This document shows positions 18,135-28,269 of a stretch of DNA of 41,697 nt, one piece after another. Under the pieces are notes generated by a model, which searched no databases, was not told where the DNA came from, and worked only from the letters and a program-made list of their open reading frames with translations. Both the position numbers and the translations under genes were made by a program. Position 1 is the stretch's first letter, and each line of letters starts with the position of its first letter. This stretch comes from Candidatus Collierbacteria bacterium GW2011_GWC2_44_18 (GTDB lineage Bacteria > Patescibacteriota > Microgenomatia > UBA1400 > MFAQ01), in the NCBI GenBank assembly GCA_001000865.1, contig LCIE01000010.1, positions 1 to 41,697 on the forward strand, in the 5' to 3' direction.

Positions 18135-20267
18135 CTATTTTACCGACAAACGGCCATCTTTGATACCTACGGAAATATTTCGGCCTATTTGGAGTTTGCC
18201 TTCGATGATTTGGAGGGCGAGTTCGTCTTCTATTTTGTTTTGGAGTACTCTTTTGACCGGGCGAGCGCCGTAGATTTTGTCGAAGCCAAAGAGAGCAACG
18301 TAATCACTCACGGATTTGTCAAATGTTATTTGGAAACCTTTGGAGGCTAGTCGATTCGACAATTCCCCAAGTTGAATCTCCACAATCTTGGCTACCTCTT
18401 CTTTACCCAGACGCTTGAAAGTAATAATCTGATCGATGCGATTCAAGAACTCCGGACGGAAGCTGGCTCGTAGAATCTCAAACATTTTGGCTTCCCTATC
18501 GGCTTCATCGAGATTATCGTCGGTCACAAAACTGCCACCAAGATTACTGGTCATGATAATGACCGTATTTTTAAAATTCACAGTATGCCCCTTGCCATCC
18601 GTAAGGCGTCCATCGTCTAGTATTTGCAAGAAAGCACTAAAGATTTGAGGATGTGCCTTTTCGATTTCGTCAAAAAGAATCACTGAGTAAGGTTTGCGTC
18701 GTACAGACTCTGTAAGTTGACCTCCTTCTTCATACCCCACATAGCCTGGAGGGGCTCCAATTAAACGAGCAATCGAATGGCTTTCGGTATATTCCGTCAT
18801 ATCGATGCGAATTAGAGCCCTCTCATCGCCAAAAAGTTCTTCAGCCAAAGCTTTTGCTGTTTCGGTTTTACCTACTCCTGTGGGTCCTAAAAATAGGAAC
18901 GAAACAATTGGTCTGTCCTCGTCTGAGATACCGGCTCGTGATCTGCGGATGGCGTTGGCGACCGCTTTGATGGCGTTGTCTTGACCGACGACTCTCTTGG
19001 TTAGTTCTTCTTCCAAATGTATGAGTTTCGAAGATTCGGTATCCAGCAAACGAGTGACAGGAATTCCGGCCCAGCGGGAAATTACCTTGGCAATATCCTC
19101 AGTATCTACCTCCAGCTGGAGCACTCGATCTTCGGGTTTGATGCTTCCCCACTCTTTTTGTTTTTCTACCAGCTTAGTCTGGAGTTTGGGTAGAGTGCCG
19201 TACTTCAGCTCGGCGGCCACTTCAAGACGGACTTCTTTCTCGGCCGTATCAAGTTTGACTTTGGTTTGGTCTATTTCAAATTGAATTTTATTTATTTCTT
19301 CAATAATTCCTTTTTGTTGTTTCCAAGCGATTTCGACTTTGCCGGCTTGAAGTTTTTTGTCTTCACGATCTTTTTCCAAGATTTGCCGTCTGGCTTTAGC
19401 CGAATCTGAGTTTTCTTTCTTGAGAGCGGCTAGTTCAATTTCTATCTGAATAATTTTACGTTTTAACAAATCCAACTCCGCCGGCATGGACTCAATTTCA
19501 ATTTTGAGAGAAGAAGCGGCTTCGTCGATAAGGTCGATAGCTTTGTCCGGCAAGAATCGATCTGGCAGGTAGCGGACAGAGAGATTAACAGCGGCAATAA
19601 GAGCGTCGTCGCTAATTCTCAGTTTGTGATGGATTTCGTATTTTTCTTTGATTCCACGAAGAATCGCAATGGTATCCTCTTGACCGGGTTCTTCGACGAG
19701 GATGGGTTGGAAGCGTCTCTCCAGGGCGGCATCCTTTTCGATATACTTGCGATACTCGTCGATGGTAGTGGCACCAATAAGGTGTAGTTCGCCCCTTGCT
19801 AGTGCGGGCTTCAAAATATTGGCGGCATCGACAGCTCCTTCTGCGGCGCCGGCGCCTACTAAAGTGTGAAGCTCATCAATAAATAAGATATATTTGCCTG
19901 AGCCTTTTTTGACTTCGTCAACGAGCCCCTTCATCCTTTGCTCGAACTCTCCTCGATATGACGCACCGGCCAAAACGCTAGCCATATCAAGCACTAAGAG
20001 GTCTTTATCCTTGATCGAGTCAGGAACATCACCATCGGCGATGCGGTTAGCGAGCCCTTCGACGAGGGCGGTTTTACCAACACCAGGGTCCCCGATCAAA
20101 ACAGGATTGTTCTTGGTACGGCGTGATAATACCTGCATGACTCGACGAATTTCCATGTCACGGCCAATGACAGGGTCCAGCTGATGGGACTTGGCTTTGA
20201 TTGTTAGATTGACAGTATACTTTTCTAAGACACTTCCTTTTTCTTCTGAGGGTGATGTGTTATTCAT
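18135..20267 (-). CDS. clpB: ClpB-type AAA+ unfoldase lacking the N-terminal Clp_N domain
   Basis: [65 protein letters not shown]; coiled-coil middle segment; begins directly at NBD1. Confidence 0.9.
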   Translation of the reverse strand: MNNTSPSEEKGSVLEKYTVNLTIKAKSHQLDPVIGRDMEIRRVMQVLSRRTKNNPVLIGDPGVGKTALVEGLANRIADGDVPDSIKDKDLLVLDMASVLAGASYRGEFEQRMKGLVDEVKKGSGKYILFIDELHTLVGAGAAEGAVDAANILKPALARGELHLIGATTIDEYRKYIEKDAALERRFQPILVEEPGQEDTIAILRGIKEKYEIHHKLRISDDALIAAVNLSVRYLPDRFLPDKAIDLIDEAASSLKIEIESMPAELDLLKRKIIQIEIELAALKKENSDSAKARRQILEKDREDKKLQAGKVEIAWKQQKGIIEEINKIQFEIDQTKVKLDTAEKEVRLEVAAELKYGTLPKLQTKLVEKQKEWGSIKPEDRVLQLEVDTEDIAKVISRWAGIPVTRLLDTESSKLIHLEEELTKRVVGQDNAIKAVANAIRRSRAGISDEDRPIVSFLFLGPTGVGKTETAKALAEELFGDERALIRIDMTEYTESHSIARLIGAPPGYVGYEEGGQLTESVRRKPYSVILFDEIEKAHPQIFSAFLQILDDGRLTDGKGHTVNFKNTVIIMTSNLGGSFVTDDNLDEADREAKMFEILRASFRPEFLNRIDQIITFKRLGKEEVAKIVEIQLGELSNRLASKGFQITFDKSVSDYVALFGFDKIYGARPVKRVLQNKIEDELALQIIEGKLQIGRNISVGIKDGRLSVK

Positions 20268-20287
20268 TACTAAAGAATACTACTGCC

Positions 20288-20314
20288 CTGGCACTCCGTC
20301 AAGTCGAGTGCTAA
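20288..20314. promoter_or_regulatory. CIRCE-like HrcA operator
   Basis: CTGGCACTC-N9-GAGTGCTAA against consensus TTAGCACTC-N9-GAGTGCTAA (7/9 and 9/9), 21 nt upstream of the clpB start. Confidence 0.85.
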
Positions 20315-20338
20315 ACGGACAATGATAAACTTGGGGTA

Positions 20339-21130
20339 ATGGAAAAACTTGTGTTAATTAAACTGGGCGGAAGCTTGATAACCGATAAGAATATGGACCG
20401 AACTTCCAGACCGCAAACCATAGAACGACTGGCCAAAGAACTCAAGAAGATCCAGAAAAGCTTTGATGGAAGAATTATTGTCGCGCATGGTGCCGGATCT
20501 TTTGCCCATAGGCCGGCAGTAGAATTCAAAGTGAAGGAGGGTATCAAGGGACCGCTTCAATTTAAAGGCTTTCCGATCGTCGCCGACCGCGCAATTGAGC
20601 TTAACAGAATTGTAATAAAGGCTTTTCTTGACCGGAAACTATCGGTAGTTTCATTTTCGCCGGAGAGTTGTATTCTGGCAAATAACTTCAAGGCCGAAAA
20701 GGTATTTTGTGACCCGATTGAACAGGCATTGAAGATAGGATATTTGCCGGTGTTATACGGTGATGTCGTTTTTGATAAGAAAATTGGTGCCTGTATCTAT
20801 TCGACAGAACTGGTACTGGGAGCATTGGCCGGAAAATTAGCCAAGAAATACAAAATTAGTTTTGTTTATTGTACGGATACTGACGGGGTATACGACTCGA
20901 CCGGAAAGACCATCCCAGAAATAAACCACAAGAATATTAAGGAGGTCGAAAAATTTATCACCGGCTCCGGCCAGATTGATGTGACCGGAGGAATGGTGCA
21001 CAAAGTGAGAGAGAGTTTGGCCATGGCTGATAGGGGCTTTGAAACAATTATAATCAACGGAAATAGACCGAACGAACTTTTAAAGGCGATCTTGGAAGCT
21101 AAACATCACGGAACACTCATACGACGTTAA
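20339..21130 (+). CDS. Isopentenyl phosphate kinase-like amino-acid kinase family protein
   Basis: LIKLGGSLITDK; AHGAGSFAHRPAVEFKV (active-site His context); PVLYGDVV; TDTDGVYD; IDVTGGMVHKV. Confidence 0.85.
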   Translation: MEKLVLIKLGGSLITDKNMDRTSRPQTIERLAKELKKIQKSFDGRIIVAHGAGSFAHRPAVEFKVKEGIKGPLQFKGFPIVADRAIELNRIVIKAFLDRKLSVVSFSPESCILANNFKAEKVFCDPIEQALKIGYLPVLYGDVVFDKKIGACIYSTELVLGALAGKLAKKYKISFVYCTDTDGVYDSTGKTIPEINHKNIKEVEKFITGSGQIDVTGGMVHKVRESLAMADRGFETIIINGNRPNELLKAILEAKHHGTLIRR

Positions 21131-21501
21131 AACATATCGGTATCCACACAGATTAACATGTACCACCAGGTTTCCAGTTCGTTTAGTTCTATGCCTTCTC
21201 TAGCTTTTTGAATGGTTTCCCGGCGAAGCCGACTAACAACCTCCGGTGGTTTCTTGCCCCAGATGAATTCCCAACCGATACCATACAATAAAGCCAAGTG
21301 AACCGATTCCAGAAGGTCTTCCTCAGGATCGATGGAGTCCAACACGGATTCCAACGAAAGAGAATCGGGTGATTCCCACAAGGTTTGGATTGCCGCGATG
21401 TCGGACTGCCAGAAGGATAATTTGGATTTTAGCTTTCCTACTTCACCGGAAATTACCGACGATAGAAGCATTTCTTTGGATATGGCTGAAGACATGTGCA
21501 C
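21127..21501 (-). CDS. Hypothetical protein (124 aa)
   Basis: ORF in a minus-strand run with the pentapeptide and methyltransferase genes. Confidence 0.6.
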   Translation of the reverse strand: MHMSSAISKEMLLSSVISGEVGKLKSKLSFWQSDIAAIQTLWESPDSLSLESVLDSIDPEEDLLESVHLALLYGIGWEFIWGKKPPEVVSRLRRETIQKAREGIELNELETWWYMLICVDTDMF

Positions 21502-21508
21502 AATTCTA

Positions 21509-22060
21509 TCAGCTCTGCAGAATGAATCCTTTGGAGAGACCGAACTGGATGAACCCTTCGAGATCGAGAATAGTCTTACTGATTTGGCAATTTTGAAAAG
21601 AGACTCCCGTAGTATTTGAATCCGTAAAGTTAGTCCCTTTTAGTTTGCAATAATCAAAGATACCTTTTTCCAGATTAACTCGAGTGAGATCCATTTCCGA
21701 AAGGTCGCAGTTGGCAAAATAGACCGATGTCAGATCCGACTCGGGGAAAAGACAACCGGGAAGCTTTTGTTTTTCGAATGAGCAGCCTTCCATTAAACAG
21801 TGCTGAAATAGACATCCTGAAAGTGAACAATCCTTGAAGTTTATCCAATTCAATTTACTGTCTTCAAAACGGCATTTGGTGAAAGAGGTTGAGTCCAGTA
21901 AGGCATTACTGAAATCACAATTGAAAAATGAACAATCTTCAAAACCGGTGAATTTGAACTGGCACTTGGAAAATTTACAATCGACAAACTTGGTTTCCTC
22001 AAAGTCGGCTCCTTTGAGATCTTCATCGATGAATATTTTGTCTTTGATACTATTCATCAT
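21509..22060 (-). CDS. Pentapeptide-repeat protein (Qnr/McbG-like architecture)
   Basis: Repeated A/C-D/N-L/F-x-x units: GADFEETKFVDCKFSKCQFKFTGFEDCSFFNCDFSNALLDSTSF. Confidence 0.92.
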   Translation of the reverse strand: MMNSIKDKIFIDEDLKGADFEETKFVDCKFSKCQFKFTGFEDCSFFNCDFSNALLDSTSFTKCRFEDSKLNWINFKDCSLSGCLFQHCLMEGCSFEKQKLPGCLFPESDLTSVYFANCDLSEMDLTRVNLEKGIFDYCKLKGTNFTDSNTTGVSFQNCQISKTILDLEGFIQFGLSKGFILQS

Positions 22061-22666
22061 CTAGTGATAAAGATAAATAGTAAAATCACCATGTAGATAA
22101 TCCTCGCGAAGGATTACGTTTTTGGTTAATCCGAAACAATAACCTGCAATCTCACTCGGAGAATAGGTAGCGAATGTTTCGTCCTGCTTGTGATGTTTTT
22201 GATCCAACATGTTAAAGGCAACACCTAATTTTGAATCAAAAAACATCTTTTTTATCATGGCGTAATAAACATCTTTATAGTTATCAACCATAAATGAGAG
22301 CGATCCGGATGCAAGAATATAGTCAAATTCATTGGTTTGAAATTGACCATAATCCCCCTCGATAAATTTAATGTGGGGTAAGTTTTTTTTCGCAGTCTCA
22401 ATCATTAACGAGGTGACATCGATACCGGTATATAGAAATCCATGAAAACGGTTTGATAAGTATTGGTATAAATCTCCGAAACCACAACCAACATCAAGGA
22501 TGGACTTATTGTTTAAGTCTCCGATCTCAGATAGAACCTTAAAGCGCGTCTTTTGAGTATGATCACTGATCCAGCTTAATCCTTGTGGAGTATTAACACC
22601 ATGAGATCTTACTTTTGAGTCATAAAAATCATTCATTCGCTCCTGATCATGCGCAGAAAATTTCAT
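22061..22666 (-). CDS. Class I SAM-dependent methyltransferase
   Basis: ILDVGCGFGDLYQYL motif I; YTGIDVTSLMIETAKKN; GGGAGGTTAATCATG start context. Confidence 0.9.
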   Translation of the reverse strand: MKFSAHDQERMNDFYDSKVRSHGVNTPQGLSWISDHTQKTRFKVLSEIGDLNNKSILDVGCGFGDLYQYLSNRFHGFLYTGIDVTSLMIETAKKNLPHIKFIEGDYGQFQTNEFDYILASGSLSFMVDNYKDVYYAMIKKMFFDSKLGVAFNMLDQKHHKQDETFATYSPSEIAGYCFGLTKNVILREDYLHGDFTIYLYH

Positions 22667-22668
22667 GA

Positions 22669-23565
22669 TTAACCTCCCCTGAGAGCTTTAATGCGCTCCT
22701 TAACTGGGGGGTGGGTGTTGAAGAGACCGGAGAACCAGCCTATGGAGTCGTGATGGTTTTTGAGTGGATTGGCTATGTAAAGATGGGCAGTAGCTTTGTT
22801 GGCTGCCTCGAGTGGTTCTTTATCGGCCGAGATTTTTTCTAGGGCGCTTGCTAACCCTTCCGGGTATTTTGTCAGTGCCGCACCGGATGCGTCGGCCAAG
22901 AATTCTCGTCTGCGAGATATCGCCAGCTGAATCAATTGGGCAATAATCGGTGAAAGTAGAGCCATGATAATTCCGACCACAAATAGAATGGCTCCTAGGT
23001 TGCCTTCATCGTCACGTCCTCGACCGCGGATACGAGTCCTGAGAAGGATATCAGCGAGGAGGGTGACCATGCCCACGAGTATGGTAACGATTCCCATAAG
23101 TCGGGTATCGTAGTTTCTTACATGACTCAGTTCATGAGCAACAACACCTTCCAATTCCGTACGAGTTAGTCTGCCGAGAATGCCGGTGGTAGCACAAACA
23201 ACGGCGTGATCGGGATCCCGTCCGGTAGCAAAGGCGTTCATAGCAGTGTCCTCAATGACGAAAAGTTTGGGCATGGGTATGCGAGCAACAGAAACAAGGT
23301 TTTCGGTGACGGTGTAGAAATCAAAATGATCTCGCTTGTTGGCGGGAGTTGCTCCGGAAATGGAGAGGATGATACTGTCGGAAAAGTAGAAGCCGGCAAA
23401 GCTGAGGATGCCTGAAATGATCAGGGCAACGCCGACGAAACTGCTGTCGAACCCCATTGTGTAAGTAATGAGGTAAGAAACCGCCGCGATAAATGCAATA
23501 AAGATCGCGATGACTACCCCACTACGAAATTTATTTTCGTCGACTTGTTCATATATGTTTTTCAT
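22669..23565 (-). CDS. htpX: M48 protease, HtpX-like
   Basis: VVAHELSHVRNYD zinc motif; TM segments; RREFLADASGAALT. Confidence 0.95.
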   Translation of the reverse strand: MKNIYEQVDENKFRSGVVIAIFIAFIAAVSYLITYTMGFDSSFVGVALIISGILSFAGFYFSDSIILSISGATPANKRDHFDFYTVTENLVSVARIPMPKLFVIEDTAMNAFATGRDPDHAVVCATTGILGRLTRTELEGVVAHELSHVRNYDTRLMGIVTILVGMVTLLADILLRTRIRGRGRDDEGNLGAILFVVGIIMALLSPIIAQLIQLAISRRREFLADASGAALTKYPEGLASALEKISADKEPLEAANKATAHLYIANPLKNHHDSIGWFSGLFNTHPPVKERIKALRGG

Positions 23566-23588
23566 TCGATATCTTGATTATAAATCCT

Positions 23589-23717
23589 GGATTGCCACGT
23601 CGTGATTACACTCCTCGCAATGACGAATGGAGTGGGACCTGATCGTGAAATACACGATATCTTCGACCTACGGCAGGCAGGTTGCCACATCGTGAGTACT
23701 CTCCTCGCAATGACGAG
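23589..23717. repeat. REP-like palindromic repeats (two units plus linker)
   Basis: GGATTGCCACG...CTCGCAATGACGA (23589-23626) and GGTTGCCACAT...CTCGCAATGACGA (23680-23717). Linker 23629-23688 matches 31600-31659 at 59/60. Confidence 0.85.
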
Positions 23718-23720
23718 GGA

Positions 23721-24308
23721 TCAGAAAGAGATCTTGGTGTCTCTGGTTTCATCTTCGGAGACGGAAAGATGGGATCCATCAAGAGGTGTGTCCAAACCTT
23801 TCTGTGCCTTGAAACCGAAGATGCTTGCCACTAGATTGCTGGGGATGGTGACGATCTTGGTATTGTAATCGGCAGTCAAGTCGATCACTACCCGGCGGGC
23901 GTACATGAGTTTATCGGCAGTATCTCTAAGTTCGTCCATCAATCGCGAGACAACCTTTTCTCCTTTTAGCTCAGGATTGCTTTCAACCAAGACTTGAAGT
24001 TTGGGGACTAAATTACTTATAGCATCCGAAGCTTTCTCGATCTTGGACATATCATTACTTCCAGAAGCTTTGTCGACCAATTTTCTGGCAGAAACTATAT
24101 CCTCATAAATCCCCTTTTCGTGCTTTAAATATCCTTTGACGGAGCTTTCTAGATTAGGGATAAGATTGGCTTGACGTTTCAGCTGATTGCCAATATCCTG
24201 GATGGAAGCAACTATTCTGGTTTTGGCGGTCTGAAACCAGTTGTAAAGCGAGATTACATAAAAGAATACTATTACGGCGACAACGAGAAGAAGGAGGGGA
24301 AAGTTCAT
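23721..24308 (-). CDS. lemA: LemA family protein
   Basis: YNWFQTAKTRIVASIQDIGNQLKRQANLIPNLESSVKGYLKHE; paired with htpX. Confidence 0.93.
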   Translation of the reverse strand: MNFPLLLLVVAVIVFFYVISLYNWFQTAKTRIVASIQDIGNQLKRQANLIPNLESSVKGYLKHEKGIYEDIVSARKLVDKASGSNDMSKIEKASDAISNLVPKLQVLVESNPELKGEKVVSRLMDELRDTADKLMYARRVVIDLTADYNTKIVTIPSNLVASIFGFKAQKGLDTPLDGSHLSVSEDETRDTKISF

Positions 24309-24361
24309 ATTATTTTTATAGATCCTGAATCATGTTCAGGAAGACTTTGTTAATAACAATG

Positions 24362-26122
24362 TCATTTTAGCACTGCCTGGAAGTTTTTCCACGATAATGA
24401 ATTTACAATGTCGTTTTTAGTGGCATAACCTTTTCTGGCTTGCCAAACCCCATACTTCATCAGCTCCATCTGGTCTATTTCGTGACTGTCTGTATTAATT
24501 ATTAATCTGACCCCGATACCAATCGCCATCCGAATTAGATCATGAGATAAATCAAGCCTGTCCGGATATGCGTTTACCTCGAGGATTTTATTGTTTTTGG
24601 CACAAAAATTGAAAATCTTTTCCCAATCGGCGGTGATAGGCTCTCTATTATTTATGATCCTGCCCGTCGGATGGCCTAGAATAACCGCTTTTGGGTGAGA
24701 AAGGGCGCTGATAATCCGATCGGTATTTTCATCCATACCTTTGTCGAAGGACGAATGAATGGATACAATGGCATAATCCAATGTGTTCATCAATTTTTTG
24801 CTTAGAGCAAGATCGCCATCGGGCCGAATATCGACCTCCATACCAATGAGTAACTTAATTCCTCTATTTTTCACGGCCTTTTCATAAGCACGAAAATCCT
24901 GCTCCAAATACTTTTTTCTGGCAGATAAAATGCTTTCGGTCTCTTTTTCTGTCAAGCCGAAATACTTGGGGTTATGATCCGAGACGCCGAGATATTCGTA
25001 TCCTAGCTGATAAGCTTTATCTAGAATGTCACGAAGTGGGCTGACCCCTTGATCGTGTGAACTGGGGTAATCGAAATTGCTGTGAATGTGGAGATCCCCC
25101 TTGATGTCTTTTAGGTTAACTAGCTCACGTAATTTGTTTTGTAGAGAAAGCTCGATCTCGCCGGTATCCTCTCGAATCTCGGGAGGGATCATCTGCATTC
25201 CCAAGAAGCGATAAAAATCTTTTTCGTTTTTGAAACCCTTGAGTCGGCCGTTCTGCTTGATGCCGTATTCGGAGAGAGACAGACCTTTTTCTTTAGCGAT
25301 AGTCCGCAAATGGATATTGTGCATCTTGGAACCGGTATAGTGCTGAAGTAAACTACCCCAGCCTAACGGTTCGGATAGTTTGATATCAACTTCGAAGCCA
25401 TTCTGGAGTTTAACGTGACTGACGCGATCACCTTTGGTAATGACAGAGCTGATTTGCGGATACGATAAAACGTAGGCCATCGATTCCTCGGGATGTTTGG
25501 TATTGAGGGCAAGATCGATGTCTCCGACCGTTGAAAGCCGTCTTCTAAGACTTCCAAGTGGTTCGGCAGCGATAGTTAAGGGAGACTCTTTTAGATAGGA
25601 AATGTAATCCTCGGCAATTGAAAGGGCCTCCGAGAGAAGCATTCTACCCTTACCGGAATTTCTTATTTTAAGAGACTTGGTTAGTCGTACGACAGATTTT
25701 TCTTTGAAACTTTCTATCTTGCTTAATTTACCTGCTTTTATTAACTGCTGAAGACGTTGAAGGGCCGTTTTTTCATTTGACAGGTGAAATTTCTTGGCAA
25801 GCTTGTAGGCGGTTATGGGACCAACCCCCCGAATTTCCATAAGAGCAAACATGCCTGCCGGAACCTTCTTTAACTGAGAACTAAAATGGCGAACCTTACC
25901 TTTGGCAAAATACTCACCCAGATAACCCACAAGGGCTTTCCCGAGACCGGGAACAGTATCAAGTTTACCTTGACGCCAAAGTTCAGCTAGTGGCTCCGTA
26001 AGACTATCTATAACGGTGGCGGCGTTTAAATATGCTTTGACTCGGAAGGTATCACCCTCTTTAACACGAAAAACCGCCGCAACCCTTTCAAGGAGCTGGG
26101 CGGTTTCTCGGTTAACGGTCAT
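24362..26122 (-). CDS. polX: PolX-type DNA polymerase with C-terminal PHP domain
   Basis: HhH motifs (TVPGLGKALVGYL, EIRGVGPITAYKL), PLGSLRRRLSTVGDIDLAL, PHP motifs GDLHIHSNFDYPSSHD and INTDSHEI. Confidence 0.95.
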   Translation of the reverse strand: MTVNRETAQLLERVAAVFRVKEGDTFRVKAYLNAATVIDSLTEPLAELWRQGKLDTVPGLGKALVGYLGEYFAKGKVRHFSSQLKKVPAGMFALMEIRGVGPITAYKLAKKFHLSNEKTALQRLQQLIKAGKLSKIESFKEKSVVRLTKSLKIRNSGKGRMLLSEALSIAEDYISYLKESPLTIAAEPLGSLRRRLSTVGDIDLALNTKHPEESMAYVLSYPQISSVITKGDRVSHVKLQNGFEVDIKLSEPLGWGSLLQHYTGSKMHNIHLRTIAKEKGLSLSEYGIKQNGRLKGFKNEKDFYRFLGMQMIPPEIREDTGEIELSLQNKLRELVNLKDIKGDLHIHSNFDYPSSHDQGVSPLRDILDKAYQLGYEYLGVSDHNPKYFGLTEKETESILSARKKYLEQDFRAYEKAVKNRGIKLLIGMEVDIRPDGDLALSKKLMNTLDYAIVSIHSSFDKGMDENTDRIISALSHPKAVILGHPTGRIINNREPITADWEKIFNFCAKNNKILEVNAYPDRLDLSHDLIRMAIGIGVRLIINTDSHEIDQMELMKYGVWQARKGYATKNDIVNSLSWKNFQAVLK

Positions 26123-26161
26123 ACGACCATTATACGTAATTCTTACGAATTAAGAGCTAAC

Positions 26162-26455
26162 TTAGCGGCCTCCGAAGGATCTACCACCAGTGGCGGGACG
26201 GTCTTCTTTGGGACGGGCTTCATTAACAATAATGTTGCGACCATCAAGATCAGCACCATTCATTTTTTCGATAGCACTCTTAGCAGCTTCAGCGTCTTCG
26301 AATTCAACGAATCCGAATCCCTTACTCCTGCCGGAGAACTTATCTGAAATAACTGTTACCTCACCTAGAGCACCAAAGGGAGAAAAGATCTCCTGGAGTC
26401 TGGTTTGAGTAATATTGTTCTGGCTCCTTTCTACTTTCCCCGTGGCCATCATCAC
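26162..26455 (-). CDS. RRM-type RNA-binding protein with an atypical N-terminus
   Basis: RNP1 KGFGFVEF; EDAEAAKSAIEKMNGADLDGRNIIVNEARPKEDR. Canonical RNP2/beta1 not visible. Confidence 0.88.
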   Translation of the reverse strand: MMMATGKVERSQNNITQTRLQEIFSPFGALGEVTVISDKFSGRSKGFGFVEFEDAEAAKSAIEKMNGADLDGRNIIVNEARPKEDRPATGGRSFGGR

Positions 26456-26504
26456 CGCGAGACAATCTGTAAAGGTTAAGATGATTTAACTAAGGTATTA
26501 TACC

Positions 26505-26723
26505 CTACTTTGATTTTTGCAGGTCTCGGATCTCTCTCATGAGGTCATCTACGAAAACCTGATAAGTATTAGTTGGACTCGTGGCGAGGTCGTAGACGTT
26601 GTTATCATGCCAATCGCAGGCGTCGCCACAAGCCTCACCTTGTTCTTTCATGGCTTTGGCTAGTTTTTCCTCCGCAACTTTTAGTTTTGCCTGTAATTGT
26701 TCAAGTTTTTCTGACTGGGTCAT
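26505..26723 (-). CDS. Hypothetical coiled-coil protein (72 aa)
   Basis: TAAAAT 6 nt before ATG; heptad-rich N-terminus. Confidence 0.65.
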   Translation of the reverse strand: MTQSEKLEQLQAKLKVAEEKLAKAMKEQGEACGDACDWHDNNVYDLATSPTNTYQVFVDDLMREIRDLQKSK

Positions 26724-26808
26724 TTAAGTATTTTACCCCCAGAAGAGACAACTTGTATTAGCCTCAAAGTCAGATATAATCTAAGTTGTCATGTTTTGAC
26801 ATTGCTTT

Positions 26809-26882
26809 GGGGCTGTAGCGCAGTTGGTTAGCGCGTCTCCCTGTCACGGAGAAGGTCGGGGGTTCGAATCCCCCCAGCCTCG
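26809..26882 (+). tRNA. tRNA-Asp (GTC)
   Basis: Cloverleaf: acceptor GGGGCTG/CAGCCTC, anticodon loop CTGTCAC, T-arm GGGGGTTCGAATCCCCC; CCA not encoded. Confidence 0.97.
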
Positions 26883-26953
26883 CATGTTTTTACCAAAGAA
26901 AATCCCCCTCGCACCAGGAGATTTTCTCTTTGTGTTAGGGGGCGATTAAGTTT

Positions 26954-27319
26954 TTATTCGAGGTTGGTGATCTCGATGATCTGCGCTCCCTGATCAAGAC
27001 CAGGCTGACCGTTGACAATTGGGATCCACTTGGAGATTTTGATATGGTTCGTTTGATCTTGCGACGCGGGGATGTATGAACCGATGAAATAACCAGTTCC
27101 AGATTGTTCACCAGCAAGTTGAGCAATATCTTCCCATGTGAGGATGGTGGCGCCATAGATCATGTTGTAGACACCGCCTCCACGGAAGGCCTTGAAGATG
27201 TTGAAGTGTTCCTCGCATGAATGGTTCTGTTTTTCCCCACACTGCGGACAATGGGGTGTGTTCGGGTCAATTTCCCGCTGACACTTCTCACAGGGACAAA
27301 CCGTATTCAAAATTATCAT
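26954..27319 (-). CDS. Zinc-ribbon hypothetical protein (121 aa)
   Basis: CPCEKCQ...CPQCGEKQ; AAGGAGAAGTCTGATG start context. Confidence 0.75.
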   Translation of the reverse strand: MIILNTVCPCEKCQREIDPNTPHCPQCGEKQNHSCEEHFNIFKAFRGGGVYNMIYGATILTWEDIAQLAGEQSGTGYFIGSYIPASQDQTNHIKISKWIPIVNGQPGLDQGAQIIEITNLE

Positions 27320-27559
27320 CAGACTTCTCCTTGTTATCGTGCGATTTGATTCTGGTAAATGATACCATAAATATCATCAACTGCGCTATGGGGTATGTAT
27401 CCGTGCCCGGTTTGAGCTGATAGGGTGCGGAATCCGTCCCACTAGCCATGCAAATTGCTTTCCAAAAAGCCTCTGGTCTGTTTTGGTGCCTGTTGCAAAA
27501 CATCAGCCATTTTTTTGATTGCCTATTGACAAACATAAGTCTTTATATAAGATTGAGAT

Positions 27560-28222
27560 ATGAAAAAAGGACAGAGTACGGAAAAACGTATTAAAAATAT
27601 CCTAAAATTCTTCAAAATGAATGAAAATGCCATCAGTACGTTGATGGGTGCGGTGGTGATAGTGGTGATTGCCGGGTTGATTTTTAACTATTTCCGGACC
27701 GCAAACCTTAAAACATGGCAAGGAATCTTACTAAATGATCAACAAACTGCTACAACAGAAAAGAAGGATGAACCAATCAATGACAAACTAATTGCCACCT
27801 ATAAGGTAGTCAAGGGAGATGATCTTTGGCACATCTCAGAGAAACACTACAAGTCTGGATATAACTATGTCGACATTATGAGTGAAAACAAGATTACCGG
27901 AAAAGGAGTGATTACGGCAGGAATGGAACTAAGAATTCCTAAAGTCGACCCGAAAAAGATCACCGTAGTAGAAACCAAAAAGGAGATTGCGATTTCTGAC
28001 AAAGGAAACGTTATTAAGGCTGAAGTAAATCCATCCGGTAAACCAATCGAGGTTGGTGAATACACTACTCAGAAGGGTGACTCATATTGGAAGCTGGCTG
28101 TCCGAGCTTACGGTGATGGCTTCAAGTGGACCAAGATATACTGGGCTAATAAAAAGGTCTTCGTCAATCCGGATTTGATATATTCCGGAGTCAAAATTAC
28201 TATTCCAAAATTGGAACAATAA
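27560..28222 (+). CDS. Membrane-anchored protein with two LysM domains
   Basis: TM segment then YKVVKGDDLWHISEKHY...LRIPK and YTTQKGDSYWKLAVRAY...ITIPKLEQ. Confidence 0.92.
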   Translation: MKKGQSTEKRIKNILKFFKMNENAISTLMGAVVIVVIAGLIFNYFRTANLKTWQGILLNDQQTATTEKKDEPINDKLIATYKVVKGDDLWHISEKHYKSGYNYVDIMSENKITGKGVITAGMELRIPKVDPKKITVVETKKEIAISDKGNVIKAEVNPSGKPIEVGEYTTQKGDSYWKLAVRAYGDGFKWTKIYWANKKVFVNPDLIYSGVKITIPKLEQ

Positions 28223-28243
28223 CCTATACGGGGACATAGAAAA

Positions 28244-28262
28244 GGCGGTCATGATGACCGCC
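28244..28262 (-). terminator. Terminator-like hairpin
   Basis: GGCGGTCA-TGA-TGACCGCC; minus strand followed by TTTTC. Confidence 0.55.
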
Positions 28263-28269
28263 GATGGTA

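Noticed and set aside
23602-23868. 88-aa plus ORF
   Set aside because: Composed of REP-like repeats and antisense to lemA.
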